A DNA stretch of 14,360 nucleotides from an uncultured Erysipelotrichaceae bacterium (lineage in GTDB: Bacteria > Bacillota_I > Bacilli_A > Erysipelotrichales > Erysipelotrichaceae), in assembly GCA_900314345.1 (NCBI GenBank), contig OMUX01000222.1:1-14360 (forward strand), in the 5' to 3' direction. Shown in pieces: positions 1-7,941 of the stretch; position 1 is the stretch's first letter, and every line of letters begins with the position of its first letter. Made by a program: the position numbers and the translations under genes. The notes under the pieces were generated by a model that saw only the letters and a program-made list of their open reading frames with translations, made no database searches and was not told the DNA's origin.

Positions 1-2526
1 GGTTCCAAGATTTCCGCCGTTGATGTTCAGTTTCAAGGCACCCGGAGTCTTCCCTGCCTTCAGGATGACGAGCACTTTTCCATGGAAGGCTTCCTGGAAG
101 CCGGTGATGCCGTCCACACTGGACAGCGGTGTGAGGTTTGTCGGGTCGCCATTGTCCATGCCGGCAATCTTTCCTTCCCCTTCCACGGTGAAGGTGAAGG
201 AGGAATCTGCGGCATTCACGAAATTACCGTCCCTGTCCACAATATCCACTGTCACATAGCACAGGCTCCTGCCGTCTGCCGGCATGGTTTCCCGGTTCAG
301 GGATACCGCAAAGCCTGCGGGATCAGCACTTGTGGTGATGCTGCTTCTGCCCATGACAGGCGTGAGTTCACTGCCGTTATCATCATAGGCTTTTGCACTG
401 ATCGTTCCCGGCCGGTACCATACCAGCCACTCCGCAATGCCGCCTTCTGTCTGCTTCCTTCCCTTGGACTTCCCGTTCAGGAAGAGTTCTGCATACGGGG
501 CGCTGCTGTAAACATACACCTTTGTGAAGTTCAGGAAGCTGCGCTTTACACCCTTTTTATCCCAGACAGGAAGAATGTGCAGTACTGTCCCGTCAGTCTT
601 CCATTGTGCCGCGTAGTAATAGTACAGATCCTTTTCAAAGCCGGCGGTATCAAGCATTCCGAAGTAGCTGGAATGCGGAATTGGATCACCGTTTGTCACA
701 GATCCTTGTGATAAGCCGTTCCATGGTTCCGGTTCTCCGATATAGTCAAAGCCGGTCCATACAAATTCCCCGGCAAGCCATGGTCTGGAGATGACATCAC
801 TCCATGCCTGCTGTGCCGTGGAACCCCAGTCGACATGCTGCGTGCCATAGGCACTGAGCTGGTAGTTCTTCTCATTCTTTTCAAACGTGCTGTATTCCCC
901 GCGTGTGGTCAGCGTGCTTGCCGTCTCAGAACCATATAAGATCCAGTCCGGATGCTTTTCCCTGACCTTGTCATAGTCTTCGCCGATGACATAGTTAAGA
1001 CCGATGATGCCGCCATGATTCACAACCGCTTCATCCATGGCATCCTGTACTTCATTGTCCTTCTGTGCCATGTTGTCAGCGATTGTGCATGGTCTTGTCG
1101 TATCCTCCATCTGCACCCATGTGCACAGGTCGTCCGCGTATGCTGGATACATGGAGGTATCCCCGCCGATGTTGCCGAGGATCTCATTGCCGATGGACCA
1201 GAGGATCACGGAAGGATTGTTTCTGGCCTTCCGTACCATCTCACGGATGTCATACTGTGCCCAGGTTATGTCAGGTTCCGCATACATCAGGGCATTGCCC
1301 TTTCCGACCGGTACATTGAACCAGGCACTGTAGTCATTCATGTTGTAGTTCTTGGCAAGCGCCCACGTATCAAAGGCCTCTTCTACAACAAGGAATCCCT
1401 TCTCTGCACAGAGACTGAGCATTTTGGGATCTGCAGGGTTATGTGCAAAGCGGATCGCATTGACACCGATGGCCCTGAGCTTGTCAAGCTGCCGTTCAAA
1501 GGCATCTGAATATGCTGCTGCACCAAGTGCTCCCTGGTCATGATGCAGGCAGACACCCTTCAGTTCCGTATGCTGTCCGTTCAGGAAGAAGCCTTCATCT
1601 TTGTCAAAGGAGAAATAACGGTACCCGAAGGGAATATCCCTGCTGTCTGTGATCTTGTTTCCCTTCTGTATTTCCGTATGCAATGTATAGAGAACCGGAT
1701 GGTTTGTCGACCATAATTCCGGCTGACCCACATTCACAAACTGCTCTGCTTCCGCAGCGCCTCCTGCTTCAATTTCGACCTTTGTGTGCACCGGTTCACT
1801 GACCTGATTCCCGTTTTCATCATTGATCCAGCTGACAACTTCTGCATTCTGCTTTCTTTCGCCGTCATTGATGAGGGAAACCAGGCATCTTGATGACACA
1901 GTCCCATCCTTCTGTGCTTCCAGGTCCGGTGTTGTAATTACAACGCCATCCTCCGCAATATGAAGCGGATCAAGCACATAAAGATGGACATCACGGTAGA
2001 TTCCGCTGCCGCTGTACCAGCGGCTGGAGGGAATCAGGTTCTGTACCTTGACGGCAATGACATTTGCCGTCTTTCCGTTCATGATCAGACGACTGCTGAG
2101 ATCCACGGTGAAGCCGGTATAGCCATACGGATGGGAAGCAGTCTGCTGCCCGTTGACATAGACGATGGCATTCTGATAGATGCCGTCAAAATGAATGAGA
2201 ACTGTTTTTCCCTTTAATGACGGATCCACAGTGAATGTCTTCCGGTACCATCCCGTGCCTCCGGGAAGGAAGCCGGATTCTCCTTCTCCCTCCGTGGTCC
2301 ATGCCTGTTCAATGGACCAGTCATGCGGCAGGTCCACATCAGTCCATGTGCTGTCATTCAGCGACAAGGATGCATAGTTTTCCCCGTCAGAAAGACTGAA
2401 CTTCCACCCTTCATCCAGCAGAGTGCTTTCCTGGATGCTCAGTACAGATGGTTCCTCCTCTGCCTGTACCGGAGCCAGACAAAGGAAGAGAAGAATTGTC
2501 ATGATGCAGGCAAGAGTTTTCTTCAT
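1..2526 (-). CDS. Secreted GH2 beta-galactosidase-type glycoside hydrolase (3' end outside window)
   Basis: This is a glycoside hydrolase family 2 enzyme that probably removes beta-linked galactose or a related sugar outside the cell; 842 codons are visible with no stop, so the C-terminus is cut by the left edge. The start at 2526 gives a typical signal peptide: MKK, a hydrophobic core at residues 5-19, and a V-Q-A cleavage site near residue 22. The order is a sugar-binding jelly roll (about 30-195), an Ig-like domain (195-305), a TIM barrel (310-610) starting near FLNG...LKGVCLHHDQG, a DUF4982-like domain (640-705) and a further Ig-like domain (725 onward). The acid/base is E448 in LWSIGNE. 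The nucleophile is most likely E534 in LYGSETAS, 86 residues later, as in BgaA-type enzymes. GEFVWTGFDY (E587) matches the later LacZ GGFVWDWVDQ strand and is not the nucleophile. No Shine-Dalgarno precedes the ATG. The substrate cannot be fixed from sequence; beta-glucuronidase or another GH2 activity is possible. Confidence 0.9.
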   Translation of the reverse strand, partial: MKKTLACIMTILLFLCLAPVQAEEEPSVLSIQESTLLDEGWKFSLSDGENYASLSLNDSTWTDVDLPHDWSIEQAWTTEGEGESGFLPGGTGWYRKTFTVDPSLKGKTVLIHFDGIYQNAIVYVNGQQTASHPYGYTGFTVDLSSRLIMNGKTANVIAVKVQNLIPSSRWYSGSGIYRDVHLYVLDPLHIAEDGVVITTPDLEAQKDGTVSSRCLVSLINDGERKQNAEVVSWINDENGNQVSEPVHTKVEIEAGGAAEAEQFVNVGQPELWSTNHPVLYTLHTEIQKGNKITDSRDIPFGYRYFSFDKDEGFFLNGQHTELKGVCLHHDQGALGAAAYSDAFERQLDKLRAIGVNAIRFAHNPADPKMLSLCAEKGFLVVEEAFDTWALAKNYNMNDYSAWFNVPVGKGNALMYAEPDITWAQYDIREMVRKARNNPSVILWSIGNEILGNIGGDTSMYPAYADDLCTWVQMEDTTRPCTIADNMAQKDNEVQDAMDEAVVNHGGIIGLNYVIGEDYDKVREKHPDWILYGSETASTLTTRGEYSTFEKNEKNYQLSAYGTQHVDWGSTAQQAWSDVISRPWLAGEFVWTGFDYIGEPEPWNGLSQGSVTNGDPIPHSSYFGMLDTAGFEKDLYYYYAAQWKTDGTVLHILPVWDKKGVKRSFLNFTKVYVYSSAPYAELFLNGKSKGRKQTEGGIAEWLVWYRPGTISAKAYDDNGSELTPVMGRSSITTSADPAGFAVSLNRETMPADGRSLCYVTVDIVDRDGNFVNAADSSFTFTVEGEGKIAGMDNGDPTNLTPLSSVDGITGFQEAFHGKVLVILKAGKTPGALKLNINGGNLGT

Positions 2527-2561
2527 ATCTCTATTGTACAGGAAAAAGGACCCTTCAGAAG
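2527..2561 (-). promoter_or_regulatory. Candidate promoter of the GH2 gene, leaderless type
   Basis: On the minus strand a TACAAT hexamer (2538-2533) ends exactly 6 bases before the ATG at 2526, which would place transcription start on the A of the start codon. There is no good -35: TTCTGA (2560-2555) at 16 bp spacing matches only three positions of TTGACA. The upstream half overlaps the hairpin that follows the amidase gene. The call rests on the -10 box and the lack of a ribosome binding site. Confidence 0.4.
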
Positions 2562-2564
2562 GTC
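2543..2564 (-). terminator. Weak rho-independent terminator after the amidase gene
   Basis: Read on the minus strand, GACCTT, a short CTG loop and AAGGGTC form an imperfect stem with one bulged G (2564-2549). It is followed by C and five T (2547-2543). The stem overlaps the last bases of the amidase stop codon. It is short and imperfect, so it is probably a partial terminator; it could also be incidental. Confidence 0.4.
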
Positions 2565-3477
2565 AGTCCATGGACAATTCTGAAGGATCCTCAATTTTCC
2601 GAATCGATGTAATGCCAGTTTCTGATGGCTCGGCCAGATACAATTCCGTATCTCCGCCTTCCTTTGCTACACAGAACGGGAAGGCCAGGGTTGTACTGAC
2701 CCCCGTATTGCCATCCTTGTCCATGGCAATCAATGAGATGGGGCGGATGTTCTCTCCAAGCCGTTCCTTCAGGTCTGCAAGTGCTTTGTCAGCTGCTTCC
2801 TGTACATGCATCCCCTGTGCCATCAGATCAACCACTGCCCTTGACAGTGCGCCTTTCATGATCTCTTCGCCAACCCCTGTAGCTGCCGCAGCACCAATCG
2901 TGGAATCAGCGTAGTATCCGCACCCTGGAAGCGGGGTGTCCCCGACTCTTCCATGTTCCTTCAGATAGAGGCCTGAAGTGCTGGTGCAGCTGACGATCGT
3001 TCCTTTCTCATCCCTGGCCAGGAAGCATACGGTGTCATGTCCCTTGTAGCTGGAATGGGTCTGGTTCAGGTTTCTTTCCCTCAGATAGCGTTCTGCGCTG
3101 TCCTTTGTCAGATTGTCTCGTTTTTCAAAGCCATGATTCTCGGCATAGGCGGCTGCGCCTTCCCCTACCAGGAAATTGTTGTACGGATAATGAATGAGGG
3201 AACGGGCAATGGCTGCGGGAGAACGGTAGCCTTCCAGACAGCCCACAGCACCAAACTCCAGGGTATCCCCGTCCATATAGCCGGCATCCAGTGTTACGTG
3301 GCCTCCTGCATCAGGAAGACCGCTGTAACCCACGGAATGGAAGGCAGGATTGTCTTCCACATCCTGCACGCCAAGAAGCACGGCATCTCCTGCTGTGCCA
3401 TGGGATTCCAGAATCCTGCCTGCTTTCCTGTTTCCTTCCAGGGACATCTTCCATGTACTGATCACAGACCAGCTCAT
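2563..3477 (-). CDS. N4-(beta-N-acetylglucosaminyl)-L-asparaginase family amidase (Ntn hydrolase, T2 family)
   Basis: The 304-residue product belongs to the glycosylasparaginase / isoaspartyl peptidase family. These enzymes cut themselves in front of a threonine, which then acts as the nucleophile on an asparagine side-chain amide such as GlcNAc-Asn. The autocleavage site is HD-T149-V, with the new N-terminus at T149. The substrate pocket motifs follow in order: TSTSG (166-170), GRVGDTPLPG (177-186, with R178 and D181 as expected ligands) and ATGVGEE (200-206). Length is normal for bacterial members. No signal peptide or membrane segment is seen, so it should act in the cytosol. The start at 3477 has AAGGAG 8 bases upstream, overlapping the TAA of the Mur ligase gene 12 bases away, so the two are co-transcribed. 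GlcNAc-Asn is the family's classic substrate; an isoaspartyl-peptide or other amide is an alternative. Confidence 0.88.
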   Translation of the reverse strand: MSWSVISTWKMSLEGNRKAGRILESHGTAGDAVLLGVQDVEDNPAFHSVGYSGLPDAGGHVTLDAGYMDGDTLEFGAVGCLEGYRSPAAIARSLIHYPYNNFLVGEGAAAYAENHGFEKRDNLTKDSAERYLRERNLNQTHSSYKGHDTVCFLARDEKGTIVSCTSTSGLYLKEHGRVGDTPLPGCGYYADSTIGAAAATGVGEEIMKGALSRAVVDLMAQGMHVQEAADKALADLKERLGENIRPISLIAMDKDGNTGVSTTLAFPFCVAKEGGDTELYLAEPSETGITSIRKIEDPSELSMD

Positions 3478-3489
3478 ATGCTCTTCTCC

Positions 3490-5061
3490 TTAGTGGTTGA
3501 ACGCATCCGGCAGATCATTCTCCAGAAGCGTGACATCATTCCTGCCGGCATTCTGATAGACAAAGTTCAGTGCTTCCCGTTCTGTGTCAAAGACATGCAC
3601 ATGCTCCATGTCAAAACCAGACAGCTCCAGTCCTTCCTTGATCGGTGCTGTCTGCACGGCACCGACAAGGATCACTTCATCCGCATGATCCTTCATCTTC
3701 GCACCGAATTCCCGGTTAATCCGATCCTGTTCCTTGCCAAGCTCGATCATGCCCGGAGTGATGATGAACCTTCTGCCCGGCATCTCGGACAACACTTCCA
3801 GAGCCATGGCAGCGCCGCTTGGGTTGGCATTGAAGGCATCATCCAGGAAATGACGGCCGTTGTATTCCTTCATCTCCAGACGATGCTCCACCTGCTTCAT
3901 TTCCTTCACGGCTCTCTGGATCAGATTCCAGGGAACATTCAGGGTACGGGCACAGGCAATGGCAAACAGGATATTCAGGATATTCAGTTCTCCAAGCAGC
4001 TTTGTTTCAAAGGAAACCTGTTCTTCTCCATGGACCAGGGTGAAGTGTGTTCTTCCTGTCTCATAGTGAATGTCCTTTGCCATGTAGTCTGCTTCATGAT
4101 GAATGGCACAGGTTACAAGCTTCACCGGGTTCTGTACCTTGTAGTTCCGGATGAAGTCATTGTCATAGTTCAGAATGCCAAGGCCATCCTTCGGCAGAAG
4201 CTCAATCTCCTGCATCTTTTCACGGATGATGTTCTCCTGGGAACCGAATGTGGAAAGATGCTGGGGACCGATGGAAGTCACAATGCCGATCTGGGGATGC
4301 ACGAAGTTCATCAGCTCCGTGATGTCTCCCACATGATCCGCACCCATCTCACAGACAAACACCTGATGAATGGGCTTGAGATCATTGCGGATCGTGATGG
4401 TGATGCCCATCGGGGTATTGAAGGAAGCCGGTGTCATTAAGGAGTTATAGCGCACGGAAAGAACATTCTGGATGACGTTCTTCGTGCTTGTCTTGCCATA
4501 GCTTCCCGTAATGCCGATCTTTGTCAGGCTCGTGCAGCTTTCCAGCTTCTTCTTTGCATCATTGATGTACCATTGCTTGACGGCATTCTCCACCGGCATG
4601 GTCAGCCATGCCATCGGAAATACAAGAAGCCATGGACCGAAGTAGCTGATGGCAAGCATCAGCCAGAGATTCAGCCTGCGGTATGCATGCAGAAGAATGA
4701 GCTGGATCACCAGATACAGGATGGCAAGCACCACAATCTGGCGCTTCACCCTTCCCGTATACACCAATGGCTTGACATACTCCTGTTTCTTTTCCCTGAG
4801 GAAAAGGATTATGGCAAGGGCTGCCGCAATGAATGTGCAGATCAGAAGGATCGCGCCTGTTTCCAGATGAATGCAGGCACAGGCAACCGCCAGGATCACA
4901 ACGGTCGGAATCATGGCACGCTTCGCGCCGCCTTCAATGCTGTCCTCGATCCAGGTGATGTAGCGCTTCACTTCATACCGGTTCTGCTGGAACATATGCA
5001 GCGCATGCTTGGAAGGAATCAAAGCCGCTGCGATCAGGCAGATATAATACAGAATCTTCAT
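3490..5061 (-). CDS. Membrane-anchored MurF-like Mur ligase
   Basis: The 523-residue protein is an ATP-dependent amide ligase of the Mur family. The N-terminal 155 residues are not the usual substrate-binding domain but about five membrane segments (near 3-17, 50-66, 69-89, 108-126 and 132-152). The central domain follows: P-loop GITGSYGKTSTKN (183-195), EMGADHVGDI (238-247), IGPQHLSTFGS (264-274) and REKMQEIE (280-287), where K282 fits the carbamylated lysine. The C-terminal part has HRLE (393-396) and DDAFNANPSG (407-416), the signature closest to MurF. It ends in LLENDLPDAFNH instead of the KGSR-type ending I expect in canonical MurF. MurF adds D-Ala-D-Ala to UDP-MurNAc-tripeptide, but the missing domain leaves that substrate uncertain. 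The ATG overlaps the hydrolase stop (ATGA), with AGAGG 7 bases upstream. It may be a second, specialised ligase. Confidence 0.85.
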   Translation of the reverse strand: MKILYYICLIAAALIPSKHALHMFQQNRYEVKRYITWIEDSIEGGAKRAMIPTVVILAVACACIHLETGAILLICTFIAAALAIILFLREKKQEYVKPLVYTGRVKRQIVVLAILYLVIQLILLHAYRRLNLWLMLAISYFGPWLLVFPMAWLTMPVENAVKQWYINDAKKKLESCTSLTKIGITGSYGKTSTKNVIQNVLSVRYNSLMTPASFNTPMGITITIRNDLKPIHQVFVCEMGADHVGDITELMNFVHPQIGIVTSIGPQHLSTFGSQENIIREKMQEIELLPKDGLGILNYDNDFIRNYKVQNPVKLVTCAIHHEADYMAKDIHYETGRTHFTLVHGEEQVSFETKLLGELNILNILFAIACARTLNVPWNLIQRAVKEMKQVEHRLEMKEYNGRHFLDDAFNANPSGAAMALEVLSEMPGRRFIITPGMIELGKEQDRINREFGAKMKDHADEVILVGAVQTAPIKEGLELSGFDMEHVHVFDTEREALNFVYQNAGRNDVTLLENDLPDAFNH

Positions 5062-5816
5062 TTCATGTCCTCTTTCAAAAAGACATCCAGCACACGGTTG
5101 AACCGCTCACTCTGATGCCAGTATGCCCAATGGTCATCCCCTTCAAAGATCGCAAGACCTGCATCGGGCATCTGCTGTTCCATGACCTTTCCCATCCATA
5201 AGGGCGCTGCAGCATCCTGGTCGCCCCAGACAAGCAGCACAGGGCACAGAACATCCTTCAGGATCGGTGTAACATCATCATTGACCACCTTCACAAACGT
5301 GGCACGCATGACACCCTTGGCATTGCGGTAGTCCTCACTGCCGGCATTGGCCTGCAGCTCCTCCAGCTTCTTGTCCTGATGCGTTGCCTTCAGGAACCAC
5401 TTGCCTGCCTTGTAGGCCTTGGTCTGAAGCTCCTGTTTTGCGGTCTTCTTCGGCTTGATGCCGGCTGCTCCGGTCAATACCATCTTGTATACATCATGGT
5501 GCAGTGCAGCATAGCGGATGGCAACACGGCAGCCGAAGCTGTGTCCGATCAGAATCGGATCATGAATCTTGTTTTTCTCTATGAAGTCCTCCAGGAAGAT
5601 CCGGTAGTCCTCCACACCCCAGGGCTCTGCCGGGTCCGATGATTCACCAAAGCCCGGGAAATCCAGGTTCCATACGGAAAAGAAGGGAATGAGATGCTGC
5701 TCGATCACTCCCATCATGTCCATGTTCTGGCCCCAGCCGTGCAGAAGGATGACATCCCTTCCGTTTCCATCATGACGCCAGGCAGTTTCCGTGCCGTTGA
5801 AAATACCCTTTTCCAT
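5058..5816 (-). CDS. Alpha/beta hydrolase
   Basis: This 252-residue protein has the alpha/beta hydrolase fold. The oxyanion-loop HGWG is at 26-29, the nucleophile elbow GHSFG has S93, the acid is D201 in WGDQD, and the base is H229 in GDDHW. Residues 120-180 form a lysine-rich helical cap, which normally sets specificity. No signal peptide or membrane helix is visible, so it is cytosolic. Esterase, lipase-like or amide-cleaving activity cannot be told apart from sequence. Its stop overlaps the start of the Mur ligase by 4 bases, so the two are translated together and may share a pathway. The 44-bp gap after the sensor kinase holds a promoter-like sequence but no ribosome binding site. Confidence 0.85.
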   Translation of the reverse strand: MEKGIFNGTETAWRHDGNGRDVILLHGWGQNMDMMGVIEQHLIPFFSVWNLDFPGFGESSDPAEPWGVEDYRIFLEDFIEKNKIHDPILIGHSFGCRVAIRYAALHHDVYKMVLTGAAGIKPKKTAKQELQTKAYKAGKWFLKATHQDKKLEELQANAGSEDYRNAKGVMRATFVKVVNDDVTPILKDVLCPVLLVWGDQDAAAPLWMGKVMEQQMPDAGLAIFEGDDHWAYWHQSERFNRVLDVFLKEDMK

Positions 5817-5854
5817 TACGTCGTTATTCTACAGGAATGTATGCCGTGCGTTAA
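5817..5854 (-). promoter_or_regulatory. Candidate promoter of hydrolase-Mur ligase-amidase operon
   Basis: On the minus strand TTAACG (5854-5849, 4 of 6 matches to TTGACA) and TAGAAT (5831-5826, 5 of 6 matches to TATAAT) are separated by 17 bp. The -10 ends 9 bases before the hydrolase ATG, and those bases (AACGACGTA) hold no Shine-Dalgarno. The mRNA leader would therefore be 0-3 bases long. Confidence 0.55.
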
Positions 5855-5860
5855 GCACTG

Positions 5861-7279
5861 TCATGCATTTTTCTGTTTTTCCTTTTCTTCCTTGCGGCGC
5901 TCCTTCTGGATGGCCTTGAGTTCCTTTTTCGGCAGATCCTTCCAGATCCGGAACATCACACCGCCCTGGATGTTGTCCGCTTCAACCCGGTAGCCATATG
6001 TTGTGGCAATGCGGTAGACAATGGAAAGACCAAGGCCGAACTGTCCGTCCGTGCCCTTCTCATAAGGCCGGAAGAGCTTCTTGAGATGTTCATCATCAAT
6101 CGGCCTGCCATCATTGATCACACACAGTTCGCCCGGAGAAAGACGGATGATGATCTTTGAGTCTGCATAACGCAGGGCATTGTCCACAAGGTTCTCAACA
6201 ACAATGCGCCAGGGATCCTCTTCGCCATGGAAGAATACCTTGCATTCCATCTGTCTTTCAAATGTGATCTCCGGACGGATCACCTTCAGGGAAAGCAATA
6301 CCTTGTCCACAACCTCGTTCATGTTGAGGTTGTCGCCTTCCGCAGTCGTATCCAGAAGATAACCCATCTTGTTCAAGGCAATCAGGGATCTGACCTTCTT
6401 GTCCAGACGGTCGGCATGTTCAATGATCACATCCACGCTCTGTTCCAGGGTGCCGTAAGGATAGATGCCATCCTTGATGGATTCACTGTAGGAGCGGATC
6501 GTGGCAATCGGAGTCTTGAGGTCATGGGAGATATTCTGGATCATCTCCTGCTTTTCACGGTTCTGTTTCTGCAGTTCCTGTTCCATATCGCGCAGGGCAT
6601 CCGCCACCTCACCGATCTCATCCTTGCGGTGTACGGTCAGTACTGCGGGTTCATCGTTCTTGATCTTCGTGATGTAGTTCTTGATCTGGTTCAAAGGATA
6701 GATCAGGGATGCCACCCACAGCGTCAGGATGATGAACAGGATCATTGCCACAATGACATTGAGGTTGACGATATTGTTGACAAGCATGCCCCTGAACTGT
6801 GTTTCATAGGCAGAAGGCACCAGGGAGACAAGATACCTGCCGTCCTTCAGTTCAACGATGGAATACAGGATGGTGGTGGCATTGCGGAAACGGCCGTTCT
6901 TCACGACATAGGCGTGCCTTCCTTCTGCTTCATTCACCAGGATCTTCTTCTGTACTTCCTGCACGAAGTCATCGGATGCTGCAGTGCTGCTGAGCCATTC
7001 CACCTGCATGCCATCCTCTGAGAACACGGCATGGGAGATTTCACTGCTGGATTCCTCGGAAAGCACAGGCAGTTCATCCGGGTGGCTGTTCAGGACATAC
7101 GTCAGGGTCTCCTGGGAGTTTTCGAGCATGGTATACAGTTCATTGCCGGTGAAGTCGTTGATCTGGGGAGCAAGAATGGCAAAGACAAAAAGGGCAAACA
7201 TCGCTGCCACAAGAAAGACAATGGTTGTCAGCTGCTGGGTCAGGGAAAGCTCCCGCAGCCACATGCGTACGCGCTTCAT
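5861..7279 (-). CDS. Two-component sensor histidine kinase (CssS-like)
   Basis: The 472-residue membrane kinase senses a signal outside the cell and phosphorylates the response regulator encoded just upstream. TM1 is at 17-37 and TM2 at 172-194, enclosing an extracellular sensor of about 135 residues. A HAMP linker spans 195-245 (HRKDEIGEVADALRDME), then the dimerisation/phosphoacceptor helix with H252 in NISHDLKTP. The ATPase domain shows the N box ENLVDNALRYA (362-372), a G1-like VINDGRPI (387-394) and GLGLS (415-419). The start of the sensor (DFTGNELYTMLEN) and the overall layout resemble Bacillus CssS, which responds to secretion stress; that match is from memory. The last 25 residues form a Lys/Glu-rich tail beyond the ATPase fold. 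The ATG overlaps the regulator's stop (TGATG) without its own strong ribosome binding site, so translation is coupled. Confidence 0.93.
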   Translation of the reverse strand: MKRVRMWLRELSLTQQLTTIVFLVAAMFALFVFAILAPQINDFTGNELYTMLENSQETLTYVLNSHPDELPVLSEESSSEISHAVFSEDGMQVEWLSSTAASDDFVQEVQKKILVNEAEGRHAYVVKNGRFRNATTILYSIVELKDGRYLVSLVPSAYETQFRGMLVNNIVNLNVIVAMILFIILTLWVASLIYPLNQIKNYITKIKNDEPAVLTVHRKDEIGEVADALRDMEQELQKQNREKQEMIQNISHDLKTPIATIRSYSESIKDGIYPYGTLEQSVDVIIEHADRLDKKVRSLIALNKMGYLLDTTAEGDNLNMNEVVDKVLLSLKVIRPEITFERQMECKVFFHGEEDPWRIVVENLVDNALRYADSKIIIRLSPGELCVINDGRPIDDEHLKKLFRPYEKGTDGQFGLGLSIVYRIATTYGYRVEADNIQGGVMFRIWKDLPKKELKAIQKERRKEEKEKQKNA

Positions 7280-7941
7280 CAGCCCAGACGGTAGCCGAAG
7301 CCGTAGATGGTATGGATGCTCAGATCCGGCATCTTCCTGCGCAGTCTGCGCAATGTATCATCCACCACACGGTCGCTGCCGTAGTAGTTTGTCTCCCACA
7401 CCTGTTCCAGGATCTGATCCCTAGAGAAGGCGGTTCCTCTGTTCTTCACAAACAGCATCATCAGGTCGAATTCCTTTGTCGTAAGGTCGATCACCGCTCC
7501 TGCAGGATCACTGACTGTGCGTCTTGCCTCATCGATCTGATAACCGTCCACCGTCAGCTTCTGTTCTTCATCCTTGTAGGTACGGCGGATGATGTTGTTC
7601 ACACGCAGGACAAGCTCCTTGGGAGAGAACGGTTTTGTAATATAGTCATCACTGCCCTTTTCCAAGCCGATGATCCTGTCAAATTCCTTGTCGCGGGCAG
7701 ACATGAAGATCACCGGAATATTTGGATTCTCATGACGGATTTCCTCGATCAGGTCAAAGCCGCTCTTGTCGCCCAGCATGATATCCAGGATCCAGAGATG
7801 CACATCACTGTCTCCTGTATGCATGGAAGCCTCATCAAACGTCAGATAGGAGCGCACTTCATAGCCTTCCTTCTCCAGGTAGCGCTTCACCAGTTCATTG
7901 AGGTCCTTTTCATCTTCTACTACACAGATTACCTTTTTCAT
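7279..7941 (-). CDS. OmpR/PhoB-family response regulator (CssR-like)
   Basis: The product is a DNA-binding response regulator of 220 residues. The receiver domain (1-120) has the acidic pair E9/D10 in VVEDE, the phosphoacceptor D53 in LDIMLGD, S81 in MSARD and K103 in TKPF. The winged-helix domain (125-220) ends in the typical DDTLRRLRRK...IYGFGYRLG. The start at 7941 (MKKVICVVEDE) fits the family. An upstream ATG at 7968 would add nine residues and put the -10 box inside the coding region, so it is less likely. A TAGAAT box ends 7 bases before the chosen ATG and there is no proper Shine-Dalgarno. It probably controls envelope or secretion stress genes, if the CssRS resemblance holds. Confidence 0.93.
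   Translation of the reverse strand: MKKVICVVEDEKDLNELVKRYLEKEGYEVRSYLTFDEASMHTGDSDVHLWILDIMLGDKSGFDLIEEIRHENPNIPVIFMSARDKEFDRIIGLEKGSDDYITKPFSPKELVLRVNNIIRRTYKDEEQKLTVDGYQIDEARRTVSDPAGAVIDLTTKEFDLMMLFVKNRGTAFSRDQILEQVWETNYYGSDRVVDDTLRRLRRKMPDLSIHTIYGFGYRLG

Noticed and set aside
82..711. 209-codon plus-strand open frame opposite the GH2 gene
   Set aside because: The GH2 reading frame is open throughout with domain-level similarity; the plus frame has no family features.
766..768. E587 in GEFVWTGFDY as GH2 nucleophile
   Set aside because: It is 139 residues after the acid/base. The strand aligns with the later LacZ GGFVWDWVDQ segment; E534 in GSETAS has the proper spacing and context.
3037..4440. 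467-codon open frame on the plus strand
   Set aside because: It lies opposite the Mur ligase and amidase genes, which have full motif sets. The translation is His/Cys/Ile-rich with no recognisable domain, and it crosses the gap between two real genes.
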